Assembly: GCF_026262505.1 (NCBI RefSeq)
Contig: NC_067207.1
Location: 1,248,252 to 1,312,251, forward strand
Length of the DNA: 64,000 nt
Direction: 5' to 3'
Source of the DNA: Trichomonas vaginalis G3
Taxonomy: Eukaryota > Parabasalia > Trichomonadida > Trichomonadidae
Shown piece after piece: positions 9,281 through 20,816 of this stretch (its first letter is position 1; every line of letters begins with the position of its first letter). The translations under genes were made by a program, and so were the position numbers. The notes under the pieces were generated by a model that saw only the letters and a list, made by a program, of their open reading frames with translations, had not been told where the DNA came from and did no database searches.

Positions 9281-11690
9281 TGCCACGTAAGCTACGTAAG
9301 AATATACGTAAGAGGAAGGAGCATTGAAACATCCAATAGTAAAACTGACACCACAACAACAGTTGCAACAACAAATGATGAATGACCCCACTATGTTGCA
9401 ACAAATGTCAAGCAACCCTATGCTTTTAAACCGAGTTATTGGTGCACAGAGTGGAGGTTTAAGAGCGGCACTTTTAGCGAAAATGGCAGGCTATGGTGGA
9501 GCTGCAGACGGAACAGCTTATAACCCTCAAAGTCAAATGAATTGAGTTCACTCAAAAATCAAATAACAGATGTCAAAAGTCAAACATAGACATACAGAAA
9601 CAAATAAGCGAAAACGAAAAGAAACTAGAATATGACAGACACACAAAGAAACTCAATGAGTTAAACGTAGAGAAAAGAAGAAAGAAGAACAACTGAAAGA
9701 ACTAAGTACAGAGGAATATGCGAAAAAAAGTGTCAGAAAAGCAGCAGAAGTAGCAAAAATGGAACAAGATGTTATAAATTTGAAAAACCATACTACTCAA
9801 TATAAAGTACTGAAAGATGAAGAAATAAAACAAAAAGCCCTGAAGACATATATGGATAGCGATGAGTATAAAAATGAAGTTGAAGCAATGTAAAGGCAGA
9901 AAAACTTTTACAGTTGCAAAACCAAACCGTACAGTATGAAAACTTAGCACAAGAAAGTAAAAATAACGACGAAGCCATGCAAAAGGCAATGAAAAGCTCA
10001 GATATATAAGCTAATATGACTGGTTAGATGCCCAAGCCAACGCCAAAGCAGCCCAACTTATAGGGTCAATAAGGACAAAAATACAAGCGGATGAAGACAG
10101 TTCAAATGAAGCTTTAATGAATGCTGACTTTAAGAACGCCTTCGAAGCTCTTCATAGTAAGGTGAAACTAGTGAACGACTTCTCATCTGGAAAGAAACTG
10201 AAGTCTGAAGGTTTCGACAAGAGTTAAAAGAAGTAGCACAAAATATGACGAAAATAACAGATGCAGCAACGAGACAGGCAGTTCAAAGTGCCTATGACGC
10301 CGTTAGAGCAACTGTTGTGGAAAGTCAAGAAAAAGAGTTACAACAGACCAAAAAGACCTAGTAAATGCTTTCTTAAAAACGAAAAGTCAGGTAGGACATT
10401 ATGCTGCAGATGGAACATATGTGCCAGCTGGTGGAACTTATATACCAGCTGGTGGAACTTATATACCAGCTGGTGGAACTTATATACTAGCTAGTGGAAC
10501 TTATATACCACCAAACTCTCCAAGAGAAGCACCTGCACCAGGACTACCTAAAACATTTACATCGTCACATGGACACAGACACAGGCATGCACCAAAACCA
10601 ACACAACAACCAACAGTTCAAAATCCAGCACCACAACCAACAGTTCAAAATCCAGCACCACAACCAAAACCAGCACAACAACCAACAGTTCAAAATCCAG
10701 CACCACAACCAAAACCAGCACAACAACCACCTCCACAACCAGCACCACAACCAAAACCAGCACAACAACCACCTCCACAACCAGCACAACAACCACCTCC
10801 ACAACCAGCACAACAACCACCTCCACAACCAGCACCACAACAACCACAAACAGAGCAAGGACATAAAAGAAGTAGAGAAAAAGGAAACCAAGAATTCTTA
10901 AAAATGCTTAAGGAAAATTATAGTTACCCAGATACTCTTGACTTTAGTGACAGATATAAAGAAGCTATTAGAAAGTTCAAGGAAGGAAATACTGACCCGA
11001 ACCTATTTAGCTTTATGGTTCAGCACCAAATGGGATATAATTTCAAACCTGGAAAATACAAGCTCGCTAAGGGATATGATTTAATAGCATATCATCCAAA
11101 TGACATGGATGAATTTACTCCAAGATATTTGGTGTCAGAGCTAAACGATAATTCAACTCTCTTCATGAAACGCGTAAAAAATAGAGACGGAACGAAGAAG
11201 AAAGGGTTATGAATGCGGATGACTTAGAAAGGGAATTTGTTAAAAACGGTCTCGGAATATATGAAATGCCAGCAGATGAGGTACAAGAAACTCAACAGGA
11301 AGAAGTTCAGATACAACCAGACATGGAAGAAATAGTTCAGCAACAACAGCTAGAAGAGCCTGAAAGGAAACGAACAAGTCCCTCCTTTGGAAACTAACTT
11401 CACAGAACTAGATGAAGATTTAGAACAGCCGAAAAATCTTGACCCTCAAACAAGTGTATGCGGAGAATATGGAATTTTCAAGAGTCTAAGAAAAATTCGG
11501 CTGACATAGTAGAAGAATATCGAAAAATGTTCACCGACATACAAAAGACTCCAACATCAGATGAAAATATTCAGCATAGAATGGAAGTACTGAAAGAAAA
11601 TGTACGCAAATACAATAATCCTTTTTACTTACGACCATATAACGTTCAATCTTTGGCTGAACTCGGTGAAAATAAAGGTTAAATTTCAAC
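9280..11690 (+). pseudogene. Maverick part: Q/P-rich virion-type protein region
   Basis: The leftmost coding region has a very basic short peptide and a glutamine- and methionine-rich, glycine-tailed segment (about 9324-9545). A lysine/glutamate helical stretch and a proline/glutamine repeat domain built on PAPQPKPAQQP units (about 10420-10860) follow. The region ends in an acidic segment. The order and composition resemble minor structural or core proteins near the left end of trichomonad Mavericks, but I recognise no named family. Treated as a fossil region; it is interrupted at several places. Confidence 0.5.
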
Positions 11691-11711
11691 AAAACATATA
11701 GAAATGAAACA

Positions 11712-12650
11712 TTGTTTAAAGTTCATTCAGAACCTAACCAATATGGAAACAAACCTACTTTTGTTTCTGCAGACTATGGAACTACAATGAAATGGGGTCA
11801 TAAAGCTAATCCGGATAGGTGGTTCATAAACTTACAACCTCAATTCCAAGAAGTTGTAGACGCAATGGAAGTGAATAGTGAACCAGATATAACGGGTATT
11901 TTCAGCGCGGCTTTAATGCCATTGAAAGATATGAAAGATGCAGATATTTTGGACCAGTATGAAATGAACATGGCTGAGGGAAATATAACACCTGACGTTC
12001 TAGAACATTTATCTCAAAGAACTACCCAGAACCATAGAGATGGTATATTTGGTGAAGAGTTTAGAAAGAAAGTTAGGGAGAGAGAAGGAAGAGAACCTAT
12101 TGTACATGACCTTGCAAACGAAAGTTTGCAAAATGTCATAAAAACTTACTTTGCAGACAATGAACTGAGAAGGGATGAATATTTAAGAAAACTCAAATGG
12201 ACAGTACCAAATGAAATGTTAGTATTGAAAAACATGTTCCTTGACAAAATAAAACCAACTACAGAAATAAATGACGCAAGACTGAAACATTGGGTAAAAG
12301 CTTTCCCATTCACAAAAGATATTATTGGTAACATGGAAAGAAAACCAGAATGGCTACAAAAACATATATTTGGAAACGAGCTTATTCCATATGGACAAGC
12401 TATATTTGAAGAGCTTGAACCGGAAACTCAGGAAAGAGTCATGCAAACAATACGCGAAGACTCAAATACAAACTATGACAAAATCTTTCTAGGATATAGG
12501 TTACCTGAGATGGGCGACCAGAGCCCAAAGGCAAAAGGGACATGGGAAATTTACAACATACTAGGTGAACATGAGGCAAAGATGCAACAACTTGAAGCAG
12601 AGGGCAAGTTACCAAAAGCGACACCAAAGAAGAAGAGTAGAACAAAGTGA
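11712..12650 (+). CDS. Maverick part: unknown protein preceding the capsid region
   Basis: There are about 312 open codons with an even, hydrophilic composition. The N-terminal part has aromatic motifs such as 'MKWGHKANPDRWFINLQPQF', and the C-terminal end is strongly basic (KKKSRTK). It lies directly upstream of the major capsid region in the same direction, which suggests a virion or morphogenesis role. I do not recognise a family. The start codon is uncertain. Confidence 0.5.
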   Translation: MFKVHSEPNQYGNKPTFVSADYGTTMKWGHKANPDRWFINLQPQFQEVVDAMEVNSEPDITGIFSAALMPLKDMKDADILDQYEMNMAEGNITPDVLEHLSQRTTQNHRDGIFGEEFRKKVREREGREPIVHDLANESLQNVIKTYFADNELRRDEYLRKLKWTVPNEMLVLKNMFLDKIKPTTEINDARLKHWVKAFPFTKDIIGNMERKPEWLQKHIFGNELIPYGQAIFEELEPETQERVMQTIREDSNTNYDKIFLGYRLPEMGDQSPKAKGTWEIYNILGEHEAKMQQLEAEGKLPKATPKKKSRTK

Positions 12651-12799
12651 AAGTAGTGAAGAAGTAACTTCATCTAGTGAAAGTAGTGGCAATGAAGGAA
12701 AAAGAAGAGTTAAAAACTCAGTCAGGAAGAAAGTAAAGCTTGGTCCGAAACAATTATGACATATAAATCCAACTATTCTATATTTTTTACCCATATGAA

Positions 12800-14400
12800 A
12801 TGTACGCCGCTCAGAATATAACGCCAACAGTTTTGGATGCCATGAACGGAAATGTTTCTGAATGGTATAACGAATGCGACAATGCCATTAGAAGGTCAGA
12901 AATAGTTCCTGGAACTTACGAAATAACAACTGCTGTTTCTTATGGAAACGTAGGTGAGTTTGGAGAAGGTTCTTCAACAACAGTAGATATTGCTTGCGAC
13001 AGGTTTCATATTATTTCTATTGACAACTCATTCTTATACGTGGAACAAGACATTGAAATAAAACCTTCTGCCAAGTTGTCTGACAAGAAAGGTTGCAATG
13101 GAATTTTCTATGTCGGATACCAATATGCTCCAGAAGTTTTCATGGGATATAAGATATATTCTAACTCTGACTTAGTTCAAACAGTAACATGGGCAAACTA
13201 TGAATGGTTCGCTTTGAGAAACTCAGTACAACCACAAGCTAGAGAACAAACAGACCAGTATGCAACTATTGAGAAATAAGAAGACTTGACCCTAACGTTC
13301 CAGGAGTTTATGTTAACCTTTCTGACAAACTGCAGCAGCAGTAACCAAAGTAAAACTGAAACTTAGAGTTCCTTTGTCATCTTTCCTCATCTTCAGGTTT
13401 TTAAGATACTTGCCAAACTGGGCAGGAAAAATTTCTATCGAACTTACTCCAAGCAAAAATAACTTAGTCATTGCACCAACACAAGACCCATTCACTATTA
13501 CTGTAGCTGGAACTGGTGGAGCCAAGTTCTGTGACTTTTGCAAAGGCGAGGTTGACTTAGACTTTGGTTTCTCAAACCTCAACACTGAAGTAAACTATTA
13601 TTTCAATGCTGCTGGAACTGCTTGGACCCAGTTAAGTTCACATGCGAAAAATTTGAATGCAAGAGAATAGAAAGCAGACTTGCAGTCTATATGTTGGACC
13701 CAGATATTTCAAATGCTTTAGCTGCCAAATATATTGCAGTTCCACTTATGTTCCCTATACACCAAATATCTGTCAAAGACTTTGCAGGTGAAGTTGGAAA
13801 CCAAAGTGCTGACCAGGTGCAAGAACAGATATTGCTTTAACAACTGCAATGAAACATGCAGATACTATGTTTGTACTGTTCAGACGAACTATAAATGACT
13901 ATTCTTGTTTCTACAACCCTGGTATTAAATATCATATAAACATAGATGGCAAATATTATCCAAGAGAAGAATATTCTACAGTTGAGGATATGAGGTCATA
14001 CAACTTGACATTAGATGCTATGAACTTTAACAACAACTTCACAACAACCATTAACCCTGAAATGCAAAGTTCTATTATGCCATATGTGAAAGTATGGACT
14101 CATACAGGAGGTCAACAAACTCAATATACAAATGGAGACCGTTCAAACTTTTGGCTTGGCATTCCATTTGCTGACTCAGAAGACTTTATGGTGGTATTTC
14201 AACTGTTGGTACTGTACAAATACAATATACTGGTGACAGAGACGGTCCAGATGAATTGAGAGCAAAGAAGTTTACAAAACCAATAGCACTTTTCACGGAA
14301 GATGCTCTTTTGAAGATTCGTTCGATGAAACCTGCTGGGGCTCCTCAGATTGGCATAACGACAGCTTCCATCGAGCAGATTTTGGCAGCAGGTCAGTAAG
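12800..14400 (+). pseudogene. Maverick part: double jelly-roll major capsid protein region
   Basis: The encoded segments are rich in beta-strand patterns with many aromatic residues. Examples are 'GIFYVGYQYAPEVFMGY', 'VTWANYEWFALRNSV' and 'MKHADTMFVLFRRTINDYSCFY', which resemble the major capsid protein of trichomonad Mavericks. The total length (about 500 codons) and the position before a minor capsid gene fit the family. The protein would form the pseudo-hexameric capsomers of an icosahedral particle. Broken in this copy, at a few places. Confidence 0.65.
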
Positions 14401-14729
14401 TTGTTCTTGAACTGACTTCTCTCCGTCAAATATTGACAGTACGCCAGTTTTGACATAATATTGTATTATAAACTTTCCTTTAGAAATATCTGTAAGTTTT
14501 GTTGTTATATTTTTGTCAACGTCAAGAACTTTCACCATTTCAGTTATACAACTTTCTTTGCTTTATGAAAATATTTTGGTTCAGCAAATATTGCTATTCT
14601 ATAACATTTTCCATTGTTTGTGTAAAGAACTATTCTGTCAATGTATTTGTATTGTTTGTGTGTGTAAACTTTGTTCTGCTTCAATTCGAAGAGATATCCG
14701 AATACGTCCATCTTTTTATTCTAAGTAAA

Positions 14730-15236
14730 ATGTCATTTCCGAAAAATAGAAGCGTAAGTGTTTCAAAAGGTTTAATGGCGGTGGCAGATGTGAAGTTAAA
14801 TTCACCAACTCAAACAAACAGTCAAAGTGTTATTGTCAATGTCAAAGACAGAGATGTTGAAGTGGGGAAACCATACGAAGACGAAGATGGTATAACAATT
14901 GTTCCTGTAAAAGAACAACCAACATATCCTGAAGTTAGCAGAGACTTAAGTTCTGTTGCAGATATTCGAAACGACTACCAACAACTGAAAGACAAACTTC
15001 AAACTCAGGAGAAGATTTGTCAAGCTTTAAGTATAATGTTAAACTTGGTCGAACACAACCCTGTAAAAGTGAACTCATATGTCATTGCACCTCATGAAGT
15101 TTTGAAAGAACTATTGAAACTTTTGACAGAGGCAGACGATATAAACATCAAAGAAATAGAACCCGACATTAGTTGCTGTGGTGTTTCATATAATGTCATT
15201 GACAAGATATACGTTATGAAAGGAGTGAAACGTTGA
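14730..15236 (+). CDS. Maverick part: unknown protein between capsid genes
   Basis: Reading from the ATG at 14730 gives 168 residues. The N-terminal half is polar and low in structure, followed by a helical segment (about 'VADIRNDYQQLKDKLQTQEKICQALSI') and a C-terminal part containing a CC pair. The open frame continues upstream of 14730, but that stretch is C/F/Y-rich and unlike coding sequence, so I chose the internal ATG. Family unknown. The position between the two capsid genes suggests a virion component. Confidence 0.5.
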   Translation: MSFPKNRSVSVSKGLMAVADVKLNSPTQTNSQSVIVNVKDRDVEVGKPYEDEDGITIVPVKEQPTYPEVSRDLSSVADIRNDYQQLKDKLQTQEKICQALSIMLNLVEHNPVKVNSYVIAPHEVLKELLKLLTEADDINIKEIEPDISCCGVSYNVIDKIYVMKGVKR

Positions 15237-15309
15237 ACTTAAAGTATAGTTTCCCAGACGTCATAAAAATATTTGACGACCAACATTTCATTAAAATTTA
15301 TTTGCTAAG

Positions 15310-16120
15310 TAAATGGCAGAAGATATAATGGTTTATACTATTACGACTAAAAACCCCGAGTCATATAATTCTATAACAACAAACTTACAAAGTCCTCAAG
15401 GACGATATTGTAAACTAACCTTAAACACAATGACGACTAAAGCCTGTTTTGCTCTTTTTGACACCAGAAGACTTTATTGTTGTGAATGGTAAAAAATACT
15501 CCTTTGAAGATACTTACTCAGATATACCACCAACAGGTTTTGTTGACTTATTTAATACTTTAAGTACGGGGGTAACATGTGCTGCAACTAGAGCAGGTTT
15601 CATTATGTTTGGATGTCCGACTGAGTTTACTATAAACGATATGAGCTATAATACAAAACTTATATCTGGTTTTTACTACCAACAGTTTCCTATAACAGGA
15701 AAAGGTGTCATACAAGGAATGTCTATTCCATTGACATTAAGCACACCAATCTTATATATTGTTTCAAACTTAGGTTCAAAGTGTTATTCGAATGTCGACA
15801 GAAACTATTATGACCAAAAGATACTTATGCGTATAAACAATACTTTCTCTGCTGGTTTGCCTATTGTTCATTCGAATGCAGAATTTTCAACCTTAGTGAA
15901 CTCAAACACTTTGGCAAGTATAACGTTGACATTAGTTGACGCAAACTTTGTTCCTGTAAAACTTTTATGTCCTATGTATTTGTCAATGACGGCAGAAAGT
16001 TTCGAATTGGAAGATGCAACTGGTGAAAGTATTGTATTACAAGAACAACTTCAACAACAAATAGCTCAAGAACAACAAATGCAACAAATGCAACAAATGC
16101 AACAACAAAGTCAAGAATAA
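15310..16120 (+). pseudogene. Maverick part: minor capsid (penton-type) protein region
   Basis: The region encodes a beta-rich protein with a short glutamine-rich tail (QQQ/QM repeats near 16040-16115). It follows the major capsid in the order seen in Mavericks, where the single jelly-roll penton protein sits close by. Segments such as 'TPILYIVSNLGSKCY' and 'ITLTLVDANFVPVKL' have strand periodicity. Assignment rests on context and fold-like pattern, so it is moderate. Interrupted in this copy. Confidence 0.55.
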
Positions 16121-16148
16121 AAAAATATTTTTTTTTATTTTTATAAAA

Positions 16149-17383
16149 ATGTACAGAATAGATGTTTCAGATTTTTATGACTTCCAAGCATTCAGAAATA
16201 TGTGTCCATTTCGAGACTATAACAAAGCAGTCGAGAATTTGAAACGTTTAGTCATTTATGTCGACTCTGCCCCAGAATGTTATGTCATGAAAGAATGGGA
16301 TGTTGTCTTTAACAAACCAAGAGCAACAATAGTGTCTGAACAAGAATGTAGACAGAAACTTAAGAAAATAAAAGTCGTACAAGTTGGCATGAAGATGTTA
16401 GATGCTTGGGATATCTTATTGTCAAAGTTAGAAGATTTTTCAGTTCGAGGTATAAAGTTCTATACACCTTCTCCAAACTTCTATTCTATCTTCACTGGAT
16501 ATAAATACGAACAAGTAGAATGGAAAGAAATATTATAGAAGCTTGGTTAGACCATGTCAAAGAAATTATATGCAATGGAAACGAAAAGGTTTATGAGTAT
16601 ATCTTATGTTGGTTTGCAAACATCTTACAACATCCAAGTGCTAAGAATGAAACTGCTCTCATTATAATTGGAAAACAAGGAACAGGTAAGAATACTTTCT
16701 TTACAGATATCTTATGCAAACTGTTAGAGGGCTATTCGAACCCGAATATGACAAACTTAGAAAACATCTGTGGCAAGTTTAACTCCTCAATAGAGAATAT
16801 GAAACTTATAGTTTGCAATGAACTTCAAAGTATAGATACAACAAAAGTTTTAAACTCAGATGCTTTGAAGAGTCTTATAACAGACAAAGTTGGAGTTGTT
16901 GAAAGAAAGTATAAAGACCAAAGAGTTTGTGAAAATGTTGCAAACTTCATTATGGTTTCAAACAATGCTGTTCCGATGAAGTTAGAAAGTTCTGACAGAA
17001 GATATGTAGTTGTCAGAACGTCAGATTCTCATATGCAAGATACAGAATATTTTGACGACTTAGCAGAAACTTTGACATCTGACTTTTACAACCACTTGTT
17101 CTCATATTTTATGACATTAGATATTTCTAAGTTCAATCCAAGACAAATTCCACATACAGAAGAGAGACAAACATTGTTAGAAGCAAACAAGAGTGTATAT
17201 GAACTGTTCATAGATGAAACTGACTTTGTGTCATTAGATGAAAGGTCATTGTACGATTCGTATAAACAATATTGTCAAGAATATGGTTATATGACAGCGT
17301 CTAAACGTACATTCTTGGCAAATGTCAAAAGTCTTTTAGACGTACAGAATGGTGTATATACAAAGAAAATTTTTTCTGAGTAA
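16149..17383 (+). pseudogene. Maverick part: superfamily 3 helicase region
   Basis: The central part has a Walker A motif GKQGTGKNT, an acidic B-type motif in 'LIVCNELQS' and a motif C-like 'FIMVSNN', followed by 'SSDRRYVVV'. This is the order of the viral D5/parvo-like SF3 helicases that unwind DNA as hexamers. The upstream portion lacks recognisable motifs. An SF3 helicase is an addition to the basic Maverick set of PolB, integrase, ATPase and capsid genes. The region is not one continuous frame here. Confidence 0.75.
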
Positions 17384-17420
17384 ATTTTTTAAAAAAATAT
17401 TTTTTTATCCGATAGAAAAG

Positions 17421-17840
17421 ATGACAAAATTCATCTCAGTAAACAAGTACATGTCAGGACTTAAAGAAGAACTAGACCCATTCACATATTTGAATGTTTA
17501 CTTCTACCATTTTGAAAAGTCTTCATTCAGCAAAGTTTGGAACATCGAACCAGTTAAGTTTGCTGTCGTGACTAAAAATGGTGCGAAATTTGAAGACTTA
17601 GACATAGAAGGTTTGTTAGCAGTCAAAGAAAGTTTTGACAGAAGGTTTTCAAACCTTAAAGAAGGTAAAGCATACAAACTTGTTATACCTTATGAACCAA
17701 AGAAAGCAGACGACTATGAATATTATGAGTCTAAGATAGTTGAAGTTCAAGGTAAATTGGGTAAAAAGATTTTAGAGTCTAAGCCAGTGTTTACTCCTAA
17801 AGAGGAAGAGAACATTGACATTGACCCTGAAATGTTCTAA
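17421..17840 (+). CDS. Maverick part: unknown 139-residue protein
   Basis: Starts at an ATG ('MTKFISVNKYMSG') soon after the helicase region. It is a mixed alpha/beta composition with a C-terminal acidic tail (EENIDIDPEMF). No motif is recognised. The position suggests a replication accessory role such as single-strand binding, but nothing in the sequence proves it. Confidence 0.5.
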   Translation: MTKFISVNKYMSGLKEELDPFTYLNVYFYHFEKSSFSKVWNIEPVKFAVVTKNGAKFEDLDIEGLLAVKESFDRRFSNLKEGKAYKLVIPYEPKKADDYEYYESKIVEVQGKLGKKILESKPVFTPKEEENIDIDPEMF

Positions 17841-17860
17841 AAATAAAATTTTATTTTTAC

Positions 17861-18240
17861 ATGTCAAATTTCTTTTTCTCTGGAACTGGTTCAGGTTCTT
17901 TCTTCTCTTCTTCTACTTTCTTTTCTTTCTTTTCTTTCTTCTTCTTTTCTGGTGGAGTTATGTCAAATTTCTCCGAACCATATTTATGTAAAGTTCTTTG
18001 TCCTTTAATAGCTCTTCTATTCTGTTTTCTATTTCATCTTCAAGAACAGCGCATGTGTCTTCTTTGCATTCTAAGAACTTTTGTTGGACTTCATCTTTCC
18101 AATCGGCGTCATCTCTGTCAACAAGTCTGTCATTGACAAATTTTAAGACTGCTCTGCTTAATGTTTTATGGTTCTTGTCATATTCCAGAAACAGAACTTT
18201 AGAACAAATTCACCTTTCTTGTTTACACTATGTAAGATTT
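17861..18240 (-). pseudogene. Maverick part: lysine/glutamate-rich minus-strand remnant
   Basis: On the minus strand the segment around 17861-17960 encodes a K/E/P-rich C-terminus ending in KKKFDM and a stop. The remainder up to the ATPase start has coding-like composition but no single open frame. Family unknown. Confidence 0.35.
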
Positions 18241-19218
18241 ATGGTCGACAGATGTTTTGCTGTCAAAAAGTTTGTCTCGAATATAGATAGTGAAATCGCT
18301 AGACATTTTCTAAAAGATAAAAATTTTAATTTTTCTAAAAATATGTTAGAAAAAAAGTTTGCTGACATTGACAAGAAATTTGAGAATGTTTTAAACAAGA
18401 ACAAGAGGAAGTTAGAAAATGCTCAGATAAAACCTATACATGACAAGTTCTTATTTGCTCAGAATGGTATAACAGGTCTAATTGCACCACCTGGGTCTGG
18501 TAAGACTTTCACTTATCTTAAAATGGCTGCACAACAACAAGAACTAGATGAGAAGAACCCATTCTATGAGTTAGTTGTTATTTGTTCGACTTCTGGTCAA
18601 TTTGACCAAACCGTCAATTCGTTCAAAGATATTATAAAGAAGTCTAAGTTAGTATGTATAAAAGACTCTGAGTTGTTAGATTGGATAAAGAAGTACCAAA
18701 GAAGAGTTTTGAAATATAATGCTATAAATGAGTATATAAATTCTAAGTTTAAAGACCCAAATGAGGAAATGCAGAGAATATTAGAGAAGAAACACTTCAG
18801 AAACAAACAGAAAGAGATAGAATACATTTCGAAGAAATTGCAATCTTACGATTGGAAGACTTACCCTCATAGATGTCTTCTTATCTTAGATGACTTTGCT
18901 TCTCATCCTTTGTTAAAGAACAGAGAACAAGACATGTGTCGAATTCTTAAGAAACTTAGGCACTTTAACATCTCAGTTGTCATTTGTGTACAGACAGCAA
19001 AGAGTTTAAGTAAGGATGTTAAAAGAATACTTACTGACATTATACTTTTCCCCGGATTGTCCGAAGACGATTTCATGGAACTTATGAAAGAGTCCATGGC
19101 AGGTAAGTTTGACAGACATGAACTATGGGAGAAGTACAAAGTCATACAAGACCCTCATACTTCTTTCAGAATTCATATCTACGCAAACAAAGTTCAAATT
19201 GTAAAAAGTCAAGCTTGA
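18241..19218 (+). CDS. Maverick part: A32-like genome-packaging ATPase
   Basis: There are 325 residues from the ATG at 18241. Walker A is APPGSGKT, Walker B is LLILDDFA, and a later strand is 'ISVVICVQTAKSL', followed by 'KRILTDIILFPG'. This is the FtsK/HerA-type ATPase of Polintons, adenovirus-like and large DNA viruses, which pumps DNA into the capsid. The length is usual for the family. The upstream open frame before 18241 is serine-rich and unlike coding, so I took the ATG that begins the lysine-rich helix. Confidence 0.85.
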   Translation: MVDRCFAVKKFVSNIDSEIARHFLKDKNFNFSKNMLEKKFADIDKKFENVLNKNKRKLENAQIKPIHDKFLFAQNGITGLIAPPGSGKTFTYLKMAAQQQELDEKNPFYELVVICSTSGQFDQTVNSFKDIIKKSKLVCIKDSELLDWIKKYQRRVLKYNAINEYINSKFKDPNEEMQRILEKKHFRNKQKEIEYISKKLQSYDWKTYPHRCLLILDDFASHPLLKNREQDMCRILKKLRHFNISVVICVQTAKSLSKDVKRILTDIILFPGLSEDDFMELMKESMAGKFDRHELWEKYKVIQDPHTSFRIHIYANKVQIVKSQA

Positions 19219-19329
19219 AAAATCTAAGTGTTTAGTCTTAGTAAGTAAGTCTGTTGTGGTTCTGCAGCTTTCGGTTCTTCTGGCTTTGGAAGGCATTCAG
19301 GAAGAGGAACGTCAGTCATCCGTTTGTGT

Positions 19330-19625
19330 CCTGTCGGAAGGAAAATATTTTCCTGTTGGAAGGAAGAACTTTTCCTGTTGGAAGGAAAAACTTTTTCTGT
19401 CGGAAGGAAAAATTTTTCCTGTTGGAAGGAAGAACTTTTTCTGAAGTTCGACCAAAAAGTTCTCAATTTTCGAAAATTTGAATGGTTTACGGACGGACAA
19501 CTGGAAAAATTTTTCTGTCGGAAGGAAAAATTTTTTCTGTCGGAAGGAAAATTTTTTCCAGTTGTCGGGAAAATTTTTTCCAGTTGTCGGGAAAATATTT
19601 TCCTGTCGGATGGAAGGACTCGGAA
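19330..19625. repeat. 22-23 bp tandem repeats readable on both strands
   Basis: Units of the form GGAAGGAAAAACTTTTTCTGTC repeat in two blocks (about 19330-19445 and 19500-19620). Each unit is partly self-complementary, so the array can fold and gives open frames on both strands. Around it lie short coding-like ends (PEPSEV on the plus strand, PKPEEPKAAEP on the minus). The repeats probably expanded inside a lysine/glutamate-type tail. Confidence 0.6.
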
Positions 19626-19709
19626 TGCCAGAAGGATTTGACGAGGCAATTTACATTATAGAGCTACCTGAGCCATCTGAAGTCAAGCTTGAAAAATAAA
19701 GAGTGCAAT

Positions 19710-20534
19710 TTACTCTACTTGTTTGAAGTTGTCAAAATACTCTGTTATTTTTTCTTTCAGTAGCGGTAAGTCTTCTTTGAAGGTAAGTATTGTACAACCT
19801 TTCATATCATAGTGTGTTTGAGGTAACGTATCTTGAACTATTTGTTTCACATCTTCATTTGGGGTCATTGAAATCGGTAAGTTTTCGCGATAGAACCAAT
19901 TTCTGTCAGATTTGTAAATCTTAGCAAGGTCGTAAAAGCTTTTGTTGTTTCTTCTGACTAAATGCAACATAACCATATCTCTGTCTTCTTCTTTCTCCAA
20001 CTCTTCAGTATAAATCATATACTTATAGTTCTTTTCCTTTCCTTTTGGTACCGAACGTGGTATTCTTTCTTGAATGCTTTTGTCTTTTGCTTCAATGACT
20101 TCATCTTTTGCTTGAAGTTTCTTTTCCATCTCTTCACGTTCTTGTCTATGAATTTCGTCAAGAAGTCTGTAAATATACCAAGCATAACGAGGCGAAGCCC
20201 ACATTGCAACAGCATTTACAAGAAGTCTATGTACATACCAACCTCTCAAACCATTTGGCAAATTTTTACGATTTTCATGAGTTTTAGGCGACCCCGAAAA
20301 AAGTCGGTCTCGCTGTGCTTCGCTCAAAAGTTCTTGTGTGCTTTGGTTTTTGAACCAATCGTCTGTATGTTTGGTATCTGGAGCAAAACATGCTGTCAAA
20401 ATACTTTGCATTTGGTACATATCGTCTTTGACCGAACGAATGAGACGGAGTTGTTTGTTAAACTGAACCCACTCATATTCTTCATTTATATCTTCATGGA
20501 CTATAACTGTTGTTGTGTTCTCTGTTGTTGACAT
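19710..20534 (-). CDS. Maverick part: KilA-N domain protein
   Basis: There are 274 residues from the ATG at 20534. The KilA-N fold is seen at about 25-130, with the family core 'GWYVHRLLVNAVAMWASPRYAWYIYRLLD'. A lysine/glutamate helix follows, and then a C-terminal domain resembling those that follow KilA-N in poxvirus and phage proteins ('YDLAKIYKSDRNWFYRENLPISM'). KilA-N binds DNA. The open frame extends 6 codons further, but those come from a leader shared with two other genes and begin at TTG, so the ATG is preferred. Looks open throughout. Confidence 0.8.
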   Translation of the reverse strand: MSTTENTTTVIVHEDINEEYEWVQFNKQLRLIRSVKDDMYQMQSILTACFAPDTKHTDDWFKNQSTQELLSEAQRDRLFSGSPKTHENRKNLPNGLRGWYVHRLLVNAVAMWASPRYAWYIYRLLDEIHRQEREEMEKKLQAKDEVIEAKDKSIQERIPRSVPKGKEKNYKYMIYTEELEKEEDRDMVMLHLVRRNNKSFYDLAKIYKSDRNWFYRENLPISMTPNEDVKQIVQDTLPQTHYDMKGCTILTFKEDLPLLKEKITEYFDNFKQVE

Positions 20535-20816
20535 ATCTGTCTTTACATACAAAATAAAAAAATATTTTATAAAAAATTAGCGTTATTTTTTCTATCTTAA
20601 GGAAATTCACGATTTTCATAGAGTTTTGGCGACTGGGGTTTTTTACTTACTCGCTGTTCTTCACTGTTTTCGTACGGAATCTCTTCTCTCGGTTTTCCGA
20701 GGGAAGCAAGCATATGAGGAAATTCATGAAATTTGGTCATTTTTCAGACAAAAATAATGTTTAGGGTAGAAGGTTAGATCTAACCTCATTTCTACCCTCT
20801 TTTCTCACCCGTTTTC
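20535..20816. promoter_or_regulatory. Intergenic module of the cassette block, copy 1
   Basis: Upstream of the KilA-N gene lies the shared leader (TCTGTCTTTACATACAAAAT then A-rich) and further upstream the palindrome AGGTTAGATCTAACCT at 20771-20786, flanked by partial inverted copies of AGGGTAGAA. The same combination recurs before the next minus-strand genes. Confidence 0.6.

Noticed and set aside
10557-10891. Long minus-strand frames rich in V, L and W opposite the proline/glutamine repeats
   Set aside because: They are the antisense reading of the repetitive PAPQPKP-coding stretch; amino-acid use is extreme and follows the repeat.
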